Shown: positions 22,396 through 33,930 of the stretch, in pieces
How positions within the stretch are numbered: the first letter of the stretch is position 1
Layout of the letters: each line of letters opens with the position of its first letter
From: Colias croceus
Lineage: Eukaryota; Arthropoda; Insecta; Lepidoptera; Pieridae
Direction: 5' to 3'
Length of the DNA: 64,000 nt
NCBI RefSeq assembly: GCF_905220415.1
Contig: NC_059554.1
Location: forward strand, 9,325,001 to 9,389,000
Notes under the pieces: generated by a model
Seen by the model: the letters and a program-made list of their open reading frames with translations, nothing else
Database searches by the model: none
What the model was told of the DNA's origin: nothing
Translations under genes and position numbers: made by a program

Positions 22396-23258
22396 TTCTA
22401 TGTATTCTACAAAAGTGTAGTTTAGTCGTGTTACACCACTTACACCTTAAGTACGGCTGAAAATGTATTTTGACAAACTCATATAAACTTGGACAAAGCT
22501 GGAGCGAGCAGTTAGTATAATTATAAATATTTAAAAGTATTTTTTCATATAGGAAAATTAGTTATATAATGATTAATGAGTAGTTTTATGCAATTAATTG
22601 GACACAATTTATAGAGTATATAATATAGAATATGAGTTAATTTTATACAATTCCTGTGAAACAGTTATAGAAACAAAGTACTAGGCTATCAGAAATCCCA
22701 AGTGTTACTATCAAAGCACTGTTCCAAGGATTATTCTGCTCTTGTTTACATTTCACTGAAGTGGATTAGAGAAAATTATTCTGCTGTTTTAGTTATTTGA
22801 AATAGATGTTAATAAGGAAAATAAACTCGAGTATACGTTTTTAATGAAATCTGACGAATGTAAAAAAAAAACAAATAAAGAATAATAGAACATTAATTGT
22901 AGACATTACAAATTACTTAAATTAACTACTTCGCAATACCGTTTTTACCTGTGTCTAAATCAACATTTTAATGTAATCTCTGAAACAAATGGGCTTATTT
23001 TGATAGAGTTTTTTACAAGCAAAGACATTTTTTTATATCGTTAAAGCTCATGTTTTATGATATTTAGTTACGTTTTTATAAAAACTAAGATATACAATTT
23101 TAGTTAATCACTGTGTATTTTACAAAATATTTTTCAGCGTTACTAAATGAACTAATAGTCATTTCGTGGAATTTTTTAATCCTTCCAAATTGATACTATG
23201 CAAATGTTTATTGAATGATATATCTATTTTATATTCATTCTCCCAATAATTCTTTTTA
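22396..23258. other. Non-coding AT-rich stretch
   Basis: Nothing recognised. Confidence 0.4.
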
Positions 23259-23433
23259 GGGCCGATTTTTCAATCCTTGGTTAAAATTTATCCGTCCAGT
23301 AAAGTATTACACGAACATATTAAAATGTCACCTGTAAACTGTCAAATACGGACAATTAGAATACATTTTTGAAATGGTTGTTTAATACGTTATTCATTGA
23401 ATAAGTTTTAACCAAGGATTGAAAAATTAGCCC
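23259..23433. mobile_element. PIF/Harbinger-like MITE with TTA target duplication
   Basis: Ends GGGCCGATTTTTCAATCCTT (left) and, inversely, GGGCTAATTTTTCAATCCTT (right). The arms match over about 28 bp. TTA lies immediately outside both ends (23256-23258 and 23434-23436). A 3-bp TWA duplication with GG-starting ends is typical of the PIF/Harbinger superfamily. Length 175 bp, non-coding. Confidence 0.8.
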
Positions 23434-23800
23434 TTAATAAAAAACGAAATAAAAATCAAACCTCTTGTAACCTACAACGGTCGATGTAAACACACATTAT
23501 TTAAATTTAATTATCAACTCGTGAAATTATTGTTTGAATTAAAATAACTAAATAATGGAGGTATGCTAACTAATTATTCGTCTCATAATGTTTGCGCATA
23601 GTTTTGATGATTTCGTCCCAAACAAACAGTGTAATGTAATGAAACTCGATTGTTTTGTTTGTAAATACTTATATGAAATTAATACCAGTTGTGAACTGTA
23701 TTATATTTTATAGGCGAAAATGTAAAATGGTATGAAATAGAGTCGCAATTTTCATTTGTAATTTTTTACTCTTGATTAGTATAGGATTCCCGAAATATAA

Positions 23801-23969
23801 AAAAAAACGACGTGTGGCACTCGGGGACTGCCGCGGTAAAGCTATTGCATGCTATGCCTCCAAGCCACACCTCCGCCCGTCGGAGTGGGGAGCGTGAGGT
23901 TTTTCGTTACGGAATTTCTCGATTCGGTCCCCGCGCTCAAGGCCCGCGATAGAAGCTATGCAATAGCTT
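23801..23969 (-). repeat. GC-rich dispersed element, copy 1 of 3
   Basis: A sharp G+C island. AAAAAAACGACGTGTGGCAC, TCGGGGACTGCCGCGGTAAA, then AAGCTATTGCAT (23839-23850). The core has CTCCGCCCGTCGGAGTGGGG and TTCTCGATTCGGTCCCCGCG, and closes with GCTATGCAATAGCTT (23955-23969), which inversely repeats the first internal arm. In the orientation given (minus), it starts AAGCTATTGCATAGCTTCT and ends with a T run. No coding sense. Other copies: 51008-51175 and 54943-55115. I do not recognise the family with certainty. Confidence 0.75.
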
Positions 23970-24525
23970 AATATAGGTATAATAATACCTACTTATTAGA
24001 TATATTATATACTTATATAGATGCCAAATTGCTACTATTTAGCAATAACGCCGCGAATTGCTTCTGATATCCAGGTGTTGTAAAATAAAAAATTGTGTGC
24101 AATAAAGAATAACTAACTAACTATAACTATTCCAATTAGAAATTGTTTCATTATTATCATTAAGTAATTATTTTTTAAATAATATATTATGTGTGCTACA
24201 TGATAGTTCTTTGGAGTTCTTACACATTTTGTAGAAGTAATTCGTACTAAATGCACAAACAGATTAACCAAAATCTAAATATCAACATCTGCAAATCGTA
24301 TCAAAATTATAACGATTAATGCAATATACTAAAAAGGTTTGATTTACGAGAGTAACTTTTATCAAGCCTCTAATATTTCACTCTATAATATTATGATTTA
24401 AAATGAAACATTCAAATCATACCGACAGATTTCGATATCATCAATGTAACTAAAATATCGTTTATACGACTTTTTTTAATCAAATAAAAATTTATATTTT
24501 TGCAAAATACGTTTCAATAGTTTTA
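23970..24525. other. Non-coding; possible LINE tail at 24055-24128
   Basis: GTGTGCAATAAAGAATAACTAACTAACTAT resembles a retrotransposon 3' end with a short tandem tail. Otherwise nothing seen. Confidence 0.3.
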
Positions 24526-24742
24526 TTGAAGTGAAACTTCTTTTTCGGTGTTGGAAAAAAATTTAGTGTAACATTTTCGTTACGCGTGACATTTTTCCGT
24601 TACGCGCCATCTTTTTCTTATCCCTACCACGCGTGATTCGACGTATTTCTGTAAAGTTGAATATAGGTAGTAAATTATTTTTTGAAAAATAAGGTAATAC
24701 AGAAGTTTCACTTCTTACGTGTGTACACTAGTACACGCACAC
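24526..24742 (-). mobile_element. GAAGTGAAACTTC element, copy 1
   Basis: GAAGTGAAACTTC at 24528-24540 and GAAGTTTCACTTC at 24702-24714 are inverted ends. The core has TTCGTTACGCGTGACATTTT and CACGCGTGATTCGACG. A semi-palindromic tail GTGTACACTAGTACAC follows (24721-24736). A second copy lies inverted at 37846-38053, and a diverged third is nested in a Helitron-like element at 61493-61664. Confidence 0.7.
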
Positions 24743-24931
24743 ATTTTTTTTATAAAAGTTCCTCAATAGGTCCAGTATATGTGATTGATTTTACCGAAAA
24801 TAATTTCTAACTTATCAATACGAATAAAATAAAATGTATTAGGTACTTATCTCGGTGAAATAAGAGTTGTATCTATTATTGTAGCTTTTAAACTATGTGG
24901 CCCTTGGGCTGGTTCCAAATAATATCATAAA

Positions 24932-25105
24932 CTAGCGGTCCGCCCCGGCTTCGCCCGTGGTACATATTCACGTTTTCTCTACATGAGAACCATCCTCGTA
25001 CTTCAAGGAATATAATAAAAAAAGAATTAAAGAAATCGGTTCAGCTGTTCGAAAGTTATGCGCTTACCAACACATTTTGGGATTCATTTTTATATTATAA
25101 GAAGA
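24932..25105 (-). mobile_element. Helitron-like, family C
   Basis: CTAG at 24932-24935 with GGTCCGCCCCGGCTTCGCCC, a body with TGAGAACCATCCTCGTACTT and AATCGGTTCAGCTGTTCGAA, the end TTTTTATATTATAAGAAGA (TC inverse at 25105). A second copy lies at 31753-31921. Confidence 0.75.
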
Positions 25106-26816
25106 TTATAATTAACTAACACCAACGCATTATATTGCAGTGTTGCACAAAATCATTTGACAGATTGCCACACGACAAAAATAGATTGACATATCGTAAC
25201 GACATCGTGCCAACGATTGTTGCGAACATGTTGACGTCAAAGTGCGACAATTATTTTATTTCACTGCACACACAAATCGTATTGAGTACTCAGTAATTGC
25301 TGTCCAATTATGTCAGTCGATAGTGCAGTTTTATGCGTGTTTTCATCAATATTACATCGTTTTTAGTTTTGAAATATGATCAATTTATTAACGGTATCCT
25401 ATTATCGTATTTATCACACTTTGAAATATTTACTTACCATTGAAACTGGAAAAAGTAGGTATCAAATTTGGATAAAAAATCTCACAGCACACGCACTTAT
25501 TACTGGTAATACAATACCTGGGTATTTTAGTCATAAATCATAATAAGTAAATAAAAAATAAAAATAAATCTAATAAAAATTGATAATATTATAGCGAATC
25601 CAAAACCCACTTTCTGATAACAGGTTAAAAAGAAATACAACACTAATTGTTAATAATATAGAAATGCCACAAATAAAAGCCAATACCATACTATAAATTC
25701 ACTTTTTATAAAAAAAATTAGAACTTTAAATTAAGCGGGATTTGAATAGTTTAGTGTTTAACCACGCATTGACATTTAAAACAGATTATAAGAACTCGAT
25801 GTTCGATCACCATAGATTATGTCAATATGTAGAAACTACATGTACAACAGCTGATACTCGCGTGCAATGAAAATAAGCCTTGCTTATAAAATCTGCGTAT
25901 TTACATAACATTTTATAACCTCCACAAAGCATCAAAAGCACCTAAATTATTCATACAGTCACAAGAATCGTAAAAAATAGGACAAAATAATAAAACTATG
26001 GGTTTATTTCGGTTTTATAGCGAGCGATGACAGGTGAGGCTTACAGGCCGCAGTCTTCAGTGCCGCGGGTATATTTTTATGTCCCATATGGGTACTGCGA
26101 TAAAAATTGTACGAAGGACACTTTACATTAGACGGGATGGTATATTGTTTTTCACTTTTGTATGACTCTATGTTTATCCGTTTTGTAATCTTTTTAATCC
26201 TTTTTGTATATTTAACTAAATCTTACCTTCAAACATTGAACTCTATCTTTATAAGACTGCCTAAAAATCCGTTGCTTAGTTAAAAAGATCCATACATAGG
26301 AACAGAAAAACAGAAATGGGAAGCGACCTTCTATAATTATAGTACCTTTGTAGTAATATTCCATTAAATTAGTTATTTTTTAAATTTAATAATAATATAT
26401 CCACTTAAAATCAATATTCACGAATGCTAAACACAAGTGAGTTCAAAACCATTCCCGCATATTCTGCCTAAAATAGCATCCCATAGTTTTCCATAGAGTT
26501 TTGTACAAAAGATAACATAACATAATAACTTTTGCATTCATAATGCGAAAGGTTGAAAATACCACCGTTTATATGAAAGTAGGATCCTTGCTTCAAGGGG
26601 TCAAACAAACAGTAACTCCTAAAAGGTTATGAGATGGAAGGAACCGTATTTATCTGTTTGTGAATATTTCAAGCGACTCTGCTATGTTTTATACCTCATA
26701 TTTTCTCCATTTTGTGCGAGTTAAAGAGATGAAATTTCATTAAATGCAAGTTAAGTATTTATTTAATTATGTTGTGGAATTTTAATAAAATGAATATTTT
26801 ACAAGTGATAACTGCG
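25106..26816. other. Non-coding; decayed family B fragment
   Basis: 26235-26325 keeps remnants of a family B Helitron-like element (CTAAAAATCCGTTGCTTAGT, GAACAGAAAAACAGAAATGG). Patches of moderate G+C at 25150-25290 and 26020-26080 without recognised function. Confidence 0.35.
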
Positions 26817-27067
26817 TTAAAAACAACCGACTTCAAACTTGCACTTGCAACATTTACAAATACAGACAAAAATGCTCATAAAATAAAAACTACTGGGCCT
26901 ATCCGAATAAAATTTTTATGGGACCAATTCGACACCATCTCGCATCGAACAAAAAAAGAATCACGTAAATCAGTTCAGAAACCTCGTAGTAATCGGTGTA
27001 CATACATAAAAAAAAAATATACCGGCCGAATTGATAACCTCCTCCTTTTTTTTGAAGTCGGTTAAAA
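26817..27067. mobile_element. AACCGACTTCAAA inverted-repeat element, full copy
   Basis: The left end has AACCGACTTCAAAC (26824-26838 region) and the right end TTTGAAGTCGGTTAAAAA (27050-27067), an inverted pair. The core has GGACCAATTCGACACCATCT, CACGTAAATCAGTTCAGAAA and ACCGGCCGAATTGATAACCT. The 98-codon frame across it includes the repeat's own sequence and is not a host gene. Fragments recur at 13445, 54028 and 62097. Confidence 0.7.
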
Positions 27068-27276
27068 AGTAAACTATATTATGAATATAGGTTTTTCCTA
27101 CAACTAAGAAACATATATCGCTTACAAACTCCTATATTATTATTCATAACCAGCTGCGTCACGCGACTTACGATTATGATCAAGTGTGTAAATATATATC
27201 AAGGCAACGCTTATTTTTCCGGGATAAAAGCGTGTATACATTGCTATAGCTATAAAATTAATAGGATTATTCTATA
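27068..27276. other. Non-coding stretch
   Basis: Nothing recognised. Confidence 0.4.
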
Positions 27277-27598
27277 CTAGCTTCCGCCCGCGACTCCGTC
27301 CGCGCGGATGTCGGTCTTCGCGTGGATGGCTTATTTCTCCATTTTGAGTAACTCTGACAATGACATCTTATAAATATCTATTGGACCCAAATACAGCTAG
27401 GCCTATAATAATACACAACGTATGTTCGCGGTTCTACAGAACAACGTCTATGGATAAAACTGAAAAATTAATATTAATTTTTTTCTACGTATTTTTCCAG
27501 GATAAAAAGTATCCTATTTTACGCCCAGGATAATAAGGTATAATTATACCAAGTTTCATCGAAATCGAACCGTTAGTTTTCACGTGATGCCTTCACAT

Positions 27599-27669
<71 letters not shown>

Positions 27670-27806
27670 TACAGACATACAGACAAAAAATTTTTAAATC
27701 ACATATTTGGGTTTGGTATCGATCCAGTAACACCCCCTGCTATTTATTTTTTCAATATTTTCAATGTACAGAATTGACCCTTCTACAGATTTATTATATG
27801 TATAGA
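27277..27806 (-). mobile_element. Helitron-like, family D, long copy
   Basis: Plus strand from CTAG (27277-27280) with CCGCCCGCGACTCCGTCCGC, GGTCTTCGCGTGGATGGC, an internal body, TTTCATCGAAATCGAACCG, an ACAG microsatellite (27597-27685), GGTATCGATCCAGTAACACC, and TATATGTATAGA (TC inverse at 27806). The related copy at 46490-46705 lacks most of the inside. Confidence 0.78.
27597..27685. repeat. (ACAG)n microsatellite inside a mobile element
   Basis: About twenty tandem ACAG units, ending with ACATACAGACATACAGAC. It is part of the family D element, not independent. Confidence 0.9.
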
Positions 27807-28340
27807 TAATTAGCTTCTATTCTCATTCTGTAAAATAAGCTTGAAGAAGGAAACTGTACTACACACGACACTGTGTACACTGTAGATGAAAAATTACCTG
27901 TTTCGACGTAATTGACACTTAAAATAATTTTAGTTTTTTGACTAAAACAAACATGCAAACCTTCATCATAATGTATGAAAAATAGTGTAAATTAGCTCCA
28001 TTGATTTCTATATCGCAAAACATAGCAGTAAAATGTATACGTCATAGCGCTCAAAGAATAACTTTCGGCTATAAGTATAGAAAACAGTGCTACCAATATT
28101 CTTACATTATCAGAAGCTTATGCAAAAAGAGCCCCGGTCAGTAATAAAGCCATGTTATCCATACATAGAGGTATTACTTGAGCCCAAGCAACCTTATCCA
28201 ATTTATTTGGAACTTTGGTAAATCTTTATTTATTGGTTGGCTGAGTTACATCTATTTTTGTCCCGATAGAAGGTAAATTAAAGGATATGGAGTAACGACC
28301 CGAGTAGGGAAAGATTGTGGTTTTGTATTGAATTATAATA
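27807..28340. other. Non-coding stretch
   Basis: Nothing recognised. Confidence 0.4.
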
Positions 28341-28625
28341 TCTATACATATAATAAAATCGTAGGAAAGTCAAAACTGTACATTGAATATTTTTTTAAAA
28401 GAATACATAATCCATGATCTATAATCGATATAGAAGCCAAAAACATAGTTTTTAGAATTTTTGTCTGTTTGTCTGTTTGTCTGTTTGTCTGTATGTATTT
28501 CCTTGCTAATCTCAGAAAGTACTGCATAGATTGACTTCAAATTTTGCATGAATATTACTAACAGGTCGGGTGAGGCTATAGGCTACATATTATCAAGCTA
28601 TCACCTACGGGGGAGGAGCTGTGAA
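28341..28625 (+). mobile_element. Helitron-like or LINE-tail element related to family D, 3' end missing
   Basis: TCTATACATATAATAAAATC start at 28341, a (TGTT)n/(TCTG) run at 28459-28492, CCTTGCTAATCTCAGAAAGT, and the end region CACCTACGGGGGAGGAGCTG. No CTAG end is found, so the right limit is approximate. Confidence 0.5.
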
Positions 28626-28729
28626 CCTTTATTTTTCTTACGTATTCCGTGTATTACGACAGCGTACAATCTAAAGACTCATGTTTAAATGTTGGTTTCG
28701 AGTAAGCCATGCTATTATCTAGCTTTACA

Positions 28730-29075
28730 AAATAAAAACTATGTCATTTACGTAATTTGGGCAGAGAAACAGTTTAATGAATTTAGTAGTATAAAGACAA
28801 ATTAGAAACAGCGCCATCTATTAAATGTTATAAAAATCAATTCAATTTACACGTTAACTATTGGAAATTAATAATCAAATGACGCATATATAAATGTTGT
28901 TTGACAATATCTATATTGACACTATAAAAATTATGCCATTTAAGTAACTTGGGAAGAGAAACATAGCTTAAAGAATGTAAGTTGTATAATGTTAATTTTG
29001 TAACAGCGCCATCTATGAGATTTCGTAAAAATCAAATCAATTTACATGTTAACACTACTGAACACAATGTTAAAA
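28730..29075. repeat. Diverged direct tandem duplication, unit ~192-195 bp
   Basis: Unit 1 (about 28730-28920) and unit 2 (about 28921-29075) share ATG(T/C)CATTTA(C/A)GTAA, GGG(C/A)AGAGAAACA, AACAGCGCCATCTAT and AATCAA(T/A)TCAATTTACA in the same order. They have point differences and small indels. Confidence 0.7.
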
Positions 29076-29328
29076 ATTAATAATTTAAATATAATTATGT
29101 TATTTATTTATTTAACTCTTTAACCCATATCTTCCGTTCCCTATAAGATATATTTCGTGTAAATAATAAACTACATTTTTTTAAAGTGAGGGTAGATGTT
29201 TATTATTTTAAGTAAAAATAGACACCATTATCTACAGTTAATCTAATGATTGTGTTCCAAAGAGTATAATAATATATTGTTGTGTTCATTAGTTACAATT
29301 TTAAAAATCTTCGTGTTTTATAAATTTA

Positions 29329-29523
29329 CTAGCTTACCGCCCGCGGCTTCGTCCGCTTTGTCTAAAACCTAATAAATTATGTACTAAAACCTTCCTCCTG
29401 AATCAGTCTATCTATTAAAAAAACCGCATCAAAATCTGTTGCGAAGTTTTAAAGATTTAAGCATACAAAGGGACATAGGGACACAGGGACACAGAAAGCG
29501 ACTTTTTTCATACTATGTAGTGA
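29329..29523 (-). mobile_element. Helitron-like, family B
   Basis: CTAG at 29329-29332, CCGCCCGCGGCTTCGTCCGC, TAAAACCTAATAAATTATGT, CCGCATCAAAATCTGTTGCG, GGGACATAGGGACACAGGGA (a local repeat of GGGACAC), and the end CATACTATGTAGTGA (TC inverse at 29523). The frame 29439-29645 is not a gene. Confidence 0.8.
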
Positions 29524-31711
29524 TATTTATAAAGCAATTGAATGCCATAAAACAAAAAATATCAAATGCAATCTTCGTGTTTTGTGAATTTTCACCATCA
29601 TGCGTTCCCACAAAAGGTAAGTTGTTACTTACAGGTATTTATTGAAATGAAATGAAATGAAATGAATGATTCTTTTATTATTTTGAGGTGCATTGGGAAC
29701 AGAAGTTTTTGATAAAATTTTATTTGTAAGTAGTTTTTTTTATAGATTTACAGTTAACTTTTGATTTTTTTATTTACAGATTCAATGCTAATAAAATTAT
29801 ATTGCCTTTGGAAGACGATTTCTGCTGATATTTTTACTACACCACTTGAAAATTGATGATTTGATGATAAAGACAGTAGCAGCGAGGATTAAGTGGAAAT
29901 TAGTAATCATCCGCTTCGTCAATTTTTGACTGAAGTTAATGTCCAACGTCCAATGGTTCAATCATTGGAAGTATCTCGGGAAATTTTGGAGGATATTTTT
30001 CAGGAAGGAGAGGAGGGGTAGCCAACCACATATCAAACTACTACGTTTTAGTACCGAAAAAATTTTTATTGCCAAATGAAACGTAAATTTTGCACTCACA
30101 ACTTTACAAGTAATGTTTTTATTTTGACTTTGCGGTTATCTGATTATAATATTTATCGTTATGGCTATCGACGTACCGACCGTACTGGGATCAGAGTAGG
30201 TACATGATATACAGTTCATCATCCAGGATTGCTTAGAGCATTTTCACACTGAAAAAGATGTTTTCTTTGAATCGTAGTTGCTTCATTTATTTATTTTTAA
30301 TCATTTTACATAATATGTTTTATATTTTATAAATATATCATTTTCATTATTTAAGTAGATAAAATAAATTATGTAACGGTTTTATAAGAAAACACATTAT
30401 AGTTAGGCGACGGTGATTTCTTCCAGGCAAAAGATATTCATCAGCTCAATAAAATTGAACAGTATGTTAGTTATTCTTTAGATTCACAATTGTAATGAGC
30501 ATTTCCGCATGCAAGTTGTATCGTAGTTTAGATATATCATAGTTTTTACATATTAAAGTTCCAACAAAACCCTCAAATTTTTTAGTAGAGTTGAGCAAGA
30601 TAATTTGAAAAATGTGCCGTGTTAAGTATTATAGAAAAGGTTAGTTCGTTGGTAATTATTATTTCTTCTTCATTTACATGTTGTTAGTAAAAATAAACTT
30701 TAACTAACAGTCAAAGTAGTCAAAGTATAATATTGTAACATTCATTCATCATTTTTTGTATAGGCGATATTAACGTAGTATGTTCTTTTTGTAATGCTTT
30801 ATAGTGTAGTAAGGCGAGTCGGCTTTCGTTTGAAGATACACCGGAACCTTTCACAAAATCACTACTTTTAGAGGAACATACTGTGCAATTAGCGTTTAGC
30901 TACTATTATGTATTCTGTGGTGCAATGTAAACTGTTATTAGACAATATTCGCTCTTATAGTAGTGCGTTTCAAATGATCCTTTGGTGCTCAATAATTATC
31001 AGAAGATCCGTTCATGCTTACTTTTAAGATACAAGGTCAAGTTTACCATTTGATAGGATCCCTTTTGCCTGAAGGCCAAGCTAAGTTTGTTTAAATATAT
31101 TTTGTATTCGACTACAACGAATCGTGGAATACAAGAAATCAATATTTCTCAAATTTAAAACTGAACTCATTTCACAATTTTAGAACAGGTTAATTCGTAT
31201 GTATGCAGTTTTAAATCGACATTAGAAGCTTTTCCTCAAGATGGTGATATCGGCACTCAGGAACTCCCTGGACGTGTTATAACGCCCAGGCCACAGTATT
31301 ACAATTTTTCCTACAGTAGGGCGACGAATGTATTTTCGCATAGCAACGGAGGGGAACTCGCGGGGGGTCAAGTGACGCGGGCCACGTACCACAAACATGC
31401 TTAGTTTGTGGTATCGAGCGCGAAAGATAGTCATCGTGTTTTTAGTAAAGTTACTATGTAAACTAACGTAATTTAATACTTAGGTACATATTCTATAATG
31501 GTGTGCTCAAACTGTTAATCTACATTTAATTTAGATTATTATTTGATACTATAAGTAATGTAGAATTTAAACCACATTCATGTTTTCTTCAGATTTTAAG
31601 ATTTTCTTATCAGAGTGTTCAATTTTAATGTAGTTAAATTTTATAAGAGACAATAATTAAGAAAATTTTAAAATAAAGTGTCACGTATTTTTTTTAAACG
31701 ACGAATGACGA
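29524..31711. other. Non-coding; faint coding trace and a perfect hairpin
   Basis: 29641-29666 is (GAAAT)n. At 29893-30021 a plus-strand frame without stops reads VEISNHPLRQFLTEVNVQRP and ends in an acidic stretch (LEDIFQEGEEG), possibly a relic, family unknown. A perfect 10-bp hairpin lies at 31387-31413 (TACCACAAAC, loop ATGCTTA, GTTTGTGGTA) within a moderately G+C-rich patch at 31230-31430. Confidence 0.35.
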
Positions 31712-31752
31712 AAAACGACCTAATCGCGGACGAAGTCGCGGGCAACAGCTAG
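31712..31752 (+). mobile_element. Helitron-like 3' end fragment
   Basis: Only the end remains: CGCGGACGAAGTCGCG hairpin, GGCAACAGCTAG with CTAG at 31749-31752. It is joined directly to the next element. Confidence 0.65.
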
Positions 31753-31921
31753 TTAGTATATAAAAATGAATCGCAAAATGTGTTGGTAAGCGCATAACTC
31801 GAGAACGGCTGAACCGATTTTGATAATTCTTTTTTTATTATATTCCTTGAAGTACGAGGATGGATCTTATGTAGAGAAAATATAAACATGTACCACGGGC
31901 GAAGCCGGGGCGGACCGCTAG
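31753..31921 (+). mobile_element. Helitron-like, family C
   Basis: TTAGTATATAAAAATGAATC start, GTAAGCGCATAACTCGAG, AACGGCTGAACCGATTTTG, GAAGTACGAGGATGGATC, GGGCGAAGCCGGGGCGGACC, and CTAG at 31918-31921. Inverse match to 24932-25105. Confidence 0.75.
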
Positions 31922-33672
31922 TATTAGTATATATTAATCAAATTTTATTTATATAGACAGTCATAGATGTAATAGGTACTTCTTAACCATTCCCGATACA
32001 ACGGAGTATTTAAGTTGAAATTAGTTGGCGTATTTTTTGTTTCTGGTAATTTTACTTTTGAAGGCTTTGTGTCGATTAAAATAAGTCTAATATTCTCAAA
32101 AATATGTATGTATGTTTGTTGTTATTTAAGTGTAATAGACTATAAATTGTAATGGGATCAATTACAGTTATAACGTTTGTTTATATTCAAATGAAAAAGT
32201 TACAAAAAAAAAGCAAAATAACATGCACATAATCCCAAAAAATAACCACAAATAATTCGTGAAATTCATTTATAATTCTCTCTACCGTGAACCGTAAATC
32301 TCATCCCAAATTTTGCATCCGTGTCGCTACAAATTGCCTAAATCGGAATTTTACAGTGTTATCGCGAATCGAATCGATAAATAACGGGCAGCATTACCGG
32401 TCAATAAATTTTATCGGATCGGCTTCCGTTTAATTCGTTCAATCGATTATCGACTACGATTCTAATCGGGAAGATGGTTGTGACCACACGCAGACTAGAA
32501 AACGTACGGGTAATATCTCGGTTTTTTAACGTTACGTTCTTACACAATGTTCGACTTTTGTTGTTATTCATTTAACAATTATATTAATATTATTTAATAA
32601 TAATATTAAGATGGAGTTTAATAAATAAAAAATAAACCTTTGTTAACCTTTTATCATCTTTGATGCTCTACATTTCTTGCTAAATAACTTGCTTTTTTTG
32701 TGAAATACGAGAATTGATGCAGGTTCAAGAATATCGACAAAGGACATATTTAATGATGTTATTTAATGTTAATTTCATTTGTCATATAATATTTGTTGGT
32801 TATAACAAAAAGTATTTTGGTACACCTAACCTTGACAAGGAAAAACGCCGCGTTCAGTCAACCAACATTGTTCCGTATGTTTTCACGTTCACACCAACAA
32901 TTAAACCTCGATGTTATCTATTACTTATAATGTTATCTATAATTGATGTTGTGGTTGTAAGGCTTTATGGAGGCAATGTAATGCTTTGCGTTTAGTACTT
33001 TTTATATCGTTTATAGTTTTAATTATCTAAACTACATGCTGATGCAACTTTGTGCGCTTTCAAAAGGAATGTTTCATATTTTTTCATTTCTACTATTAAT
33101 GTAATATAACTTAATGGATAAATGAACTAACTGTTTTATTTGATTTGATTTGGGTAATGGAACGATAGAAAATAAATTATTTATTATACCTGATTATGGT
33201 ATCTCAAGGGACGGTTGTGATGGAATAATAATATAAAAATAAACACAAATCACTATTTAATACAAATAATTGTACATTTGTTGATTAGGTAAACATTACA
33301 AAGCAAGTAATGAATTTGTACTTGTCTAACCTACTATTAAGTTACATAGGTAAACTACAACACTGCAAAATTTCATCAAAATCTATTCAATGGTGCCGTG
33401 CTCGAGCAACAAACATCGATACATCAATCCATTCAATTTATAAAAAATATGAGAAAAGCAAAAGGAAAAGTCAATAATCATATTTTCATAGTTTCCCCAA
33501 GATGGTTGGATGTTATTTTATTTGTCCGTCCCGGAGAAGTTGTTTAAAAAATAAATAATGCCGCGATTCCTCAAGCGGGAGGTCGAAATGAAAAATAAAC
33601 ATTAACAAGAGTTTATATTGCAATTCCTTACGAATTTGAGATTGAAATTTTGATTGAAGTTATACATTTTGA
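31922..33672. other. Non-coding; AT hairpin
   Basis: A perfect 11-bp hairpin lies at 32584-32609 (TTAATATTATT, loop TAAT, AATAATATTAA). Patches of mixed composition at 32290-32520 have no recognised function. Confidence 0.4.
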
Positions 33673-33691
33673 ATCTTCTCGTATAAAGTGA

Positions 33692-33911
33692 AGTAGTGGG
33701 GTAAGGGGCATAATACATTTGCCCCTTACCCGCATGCATACATCTGTTTCACTGATCGATTTTCTTTAGGGACAAGTAGGTGATCAGCCTTCTGTATCCT
33801 ACCAGAACGAGACATATTTTATTTTTTCGTCTCCACCGGGAATCGAACCCAGGACCCCTCGGTTCTACGCTCACGCGTCAACCACTGTACCAAGGAGGCG
33901 GTCAATCTCCG
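33692..33911 (-). mobile_element. tRNA-derived SINE with a clear target duplication
   Basis: On the minus strand the head has an A-box-like TGGTACAGTGGTTGACG and a B box GGGTTCGATTCCCGG. GTGGAGACGAAAAAATAAAA, GCTGATCACCTACTTGTCCC and a tail with an inverted pair follow (plus strand 33699-33731: GGGTAAGGGGCA, 9-nt loop, TGCCCCTTACCC). Flanks at 33673-33691 and 33912-33930 are near-identical (ATCTTCTCGTATAA, A or G, GTGA; 18 of 19), a target-site duplication that marks LINE-driven insertion. Probably Pol III transcribed from the internal promoter. Confidence 0.88.
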
Positions 33912-33930
33912 ATCTTCTCGTATAAGGTGA

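Noticed and set aside
26769..27065. 98-codon open frame
   Set aside because: Nearly all of it is the AACCGACTTCAAA inverted-repeat element.
27597..28495. CRISPR-like regular repeats (ACAG and TGTT arrays)
   Set aside because: They are simple microsatellites without spacers inside eukaryotic mobile elements.
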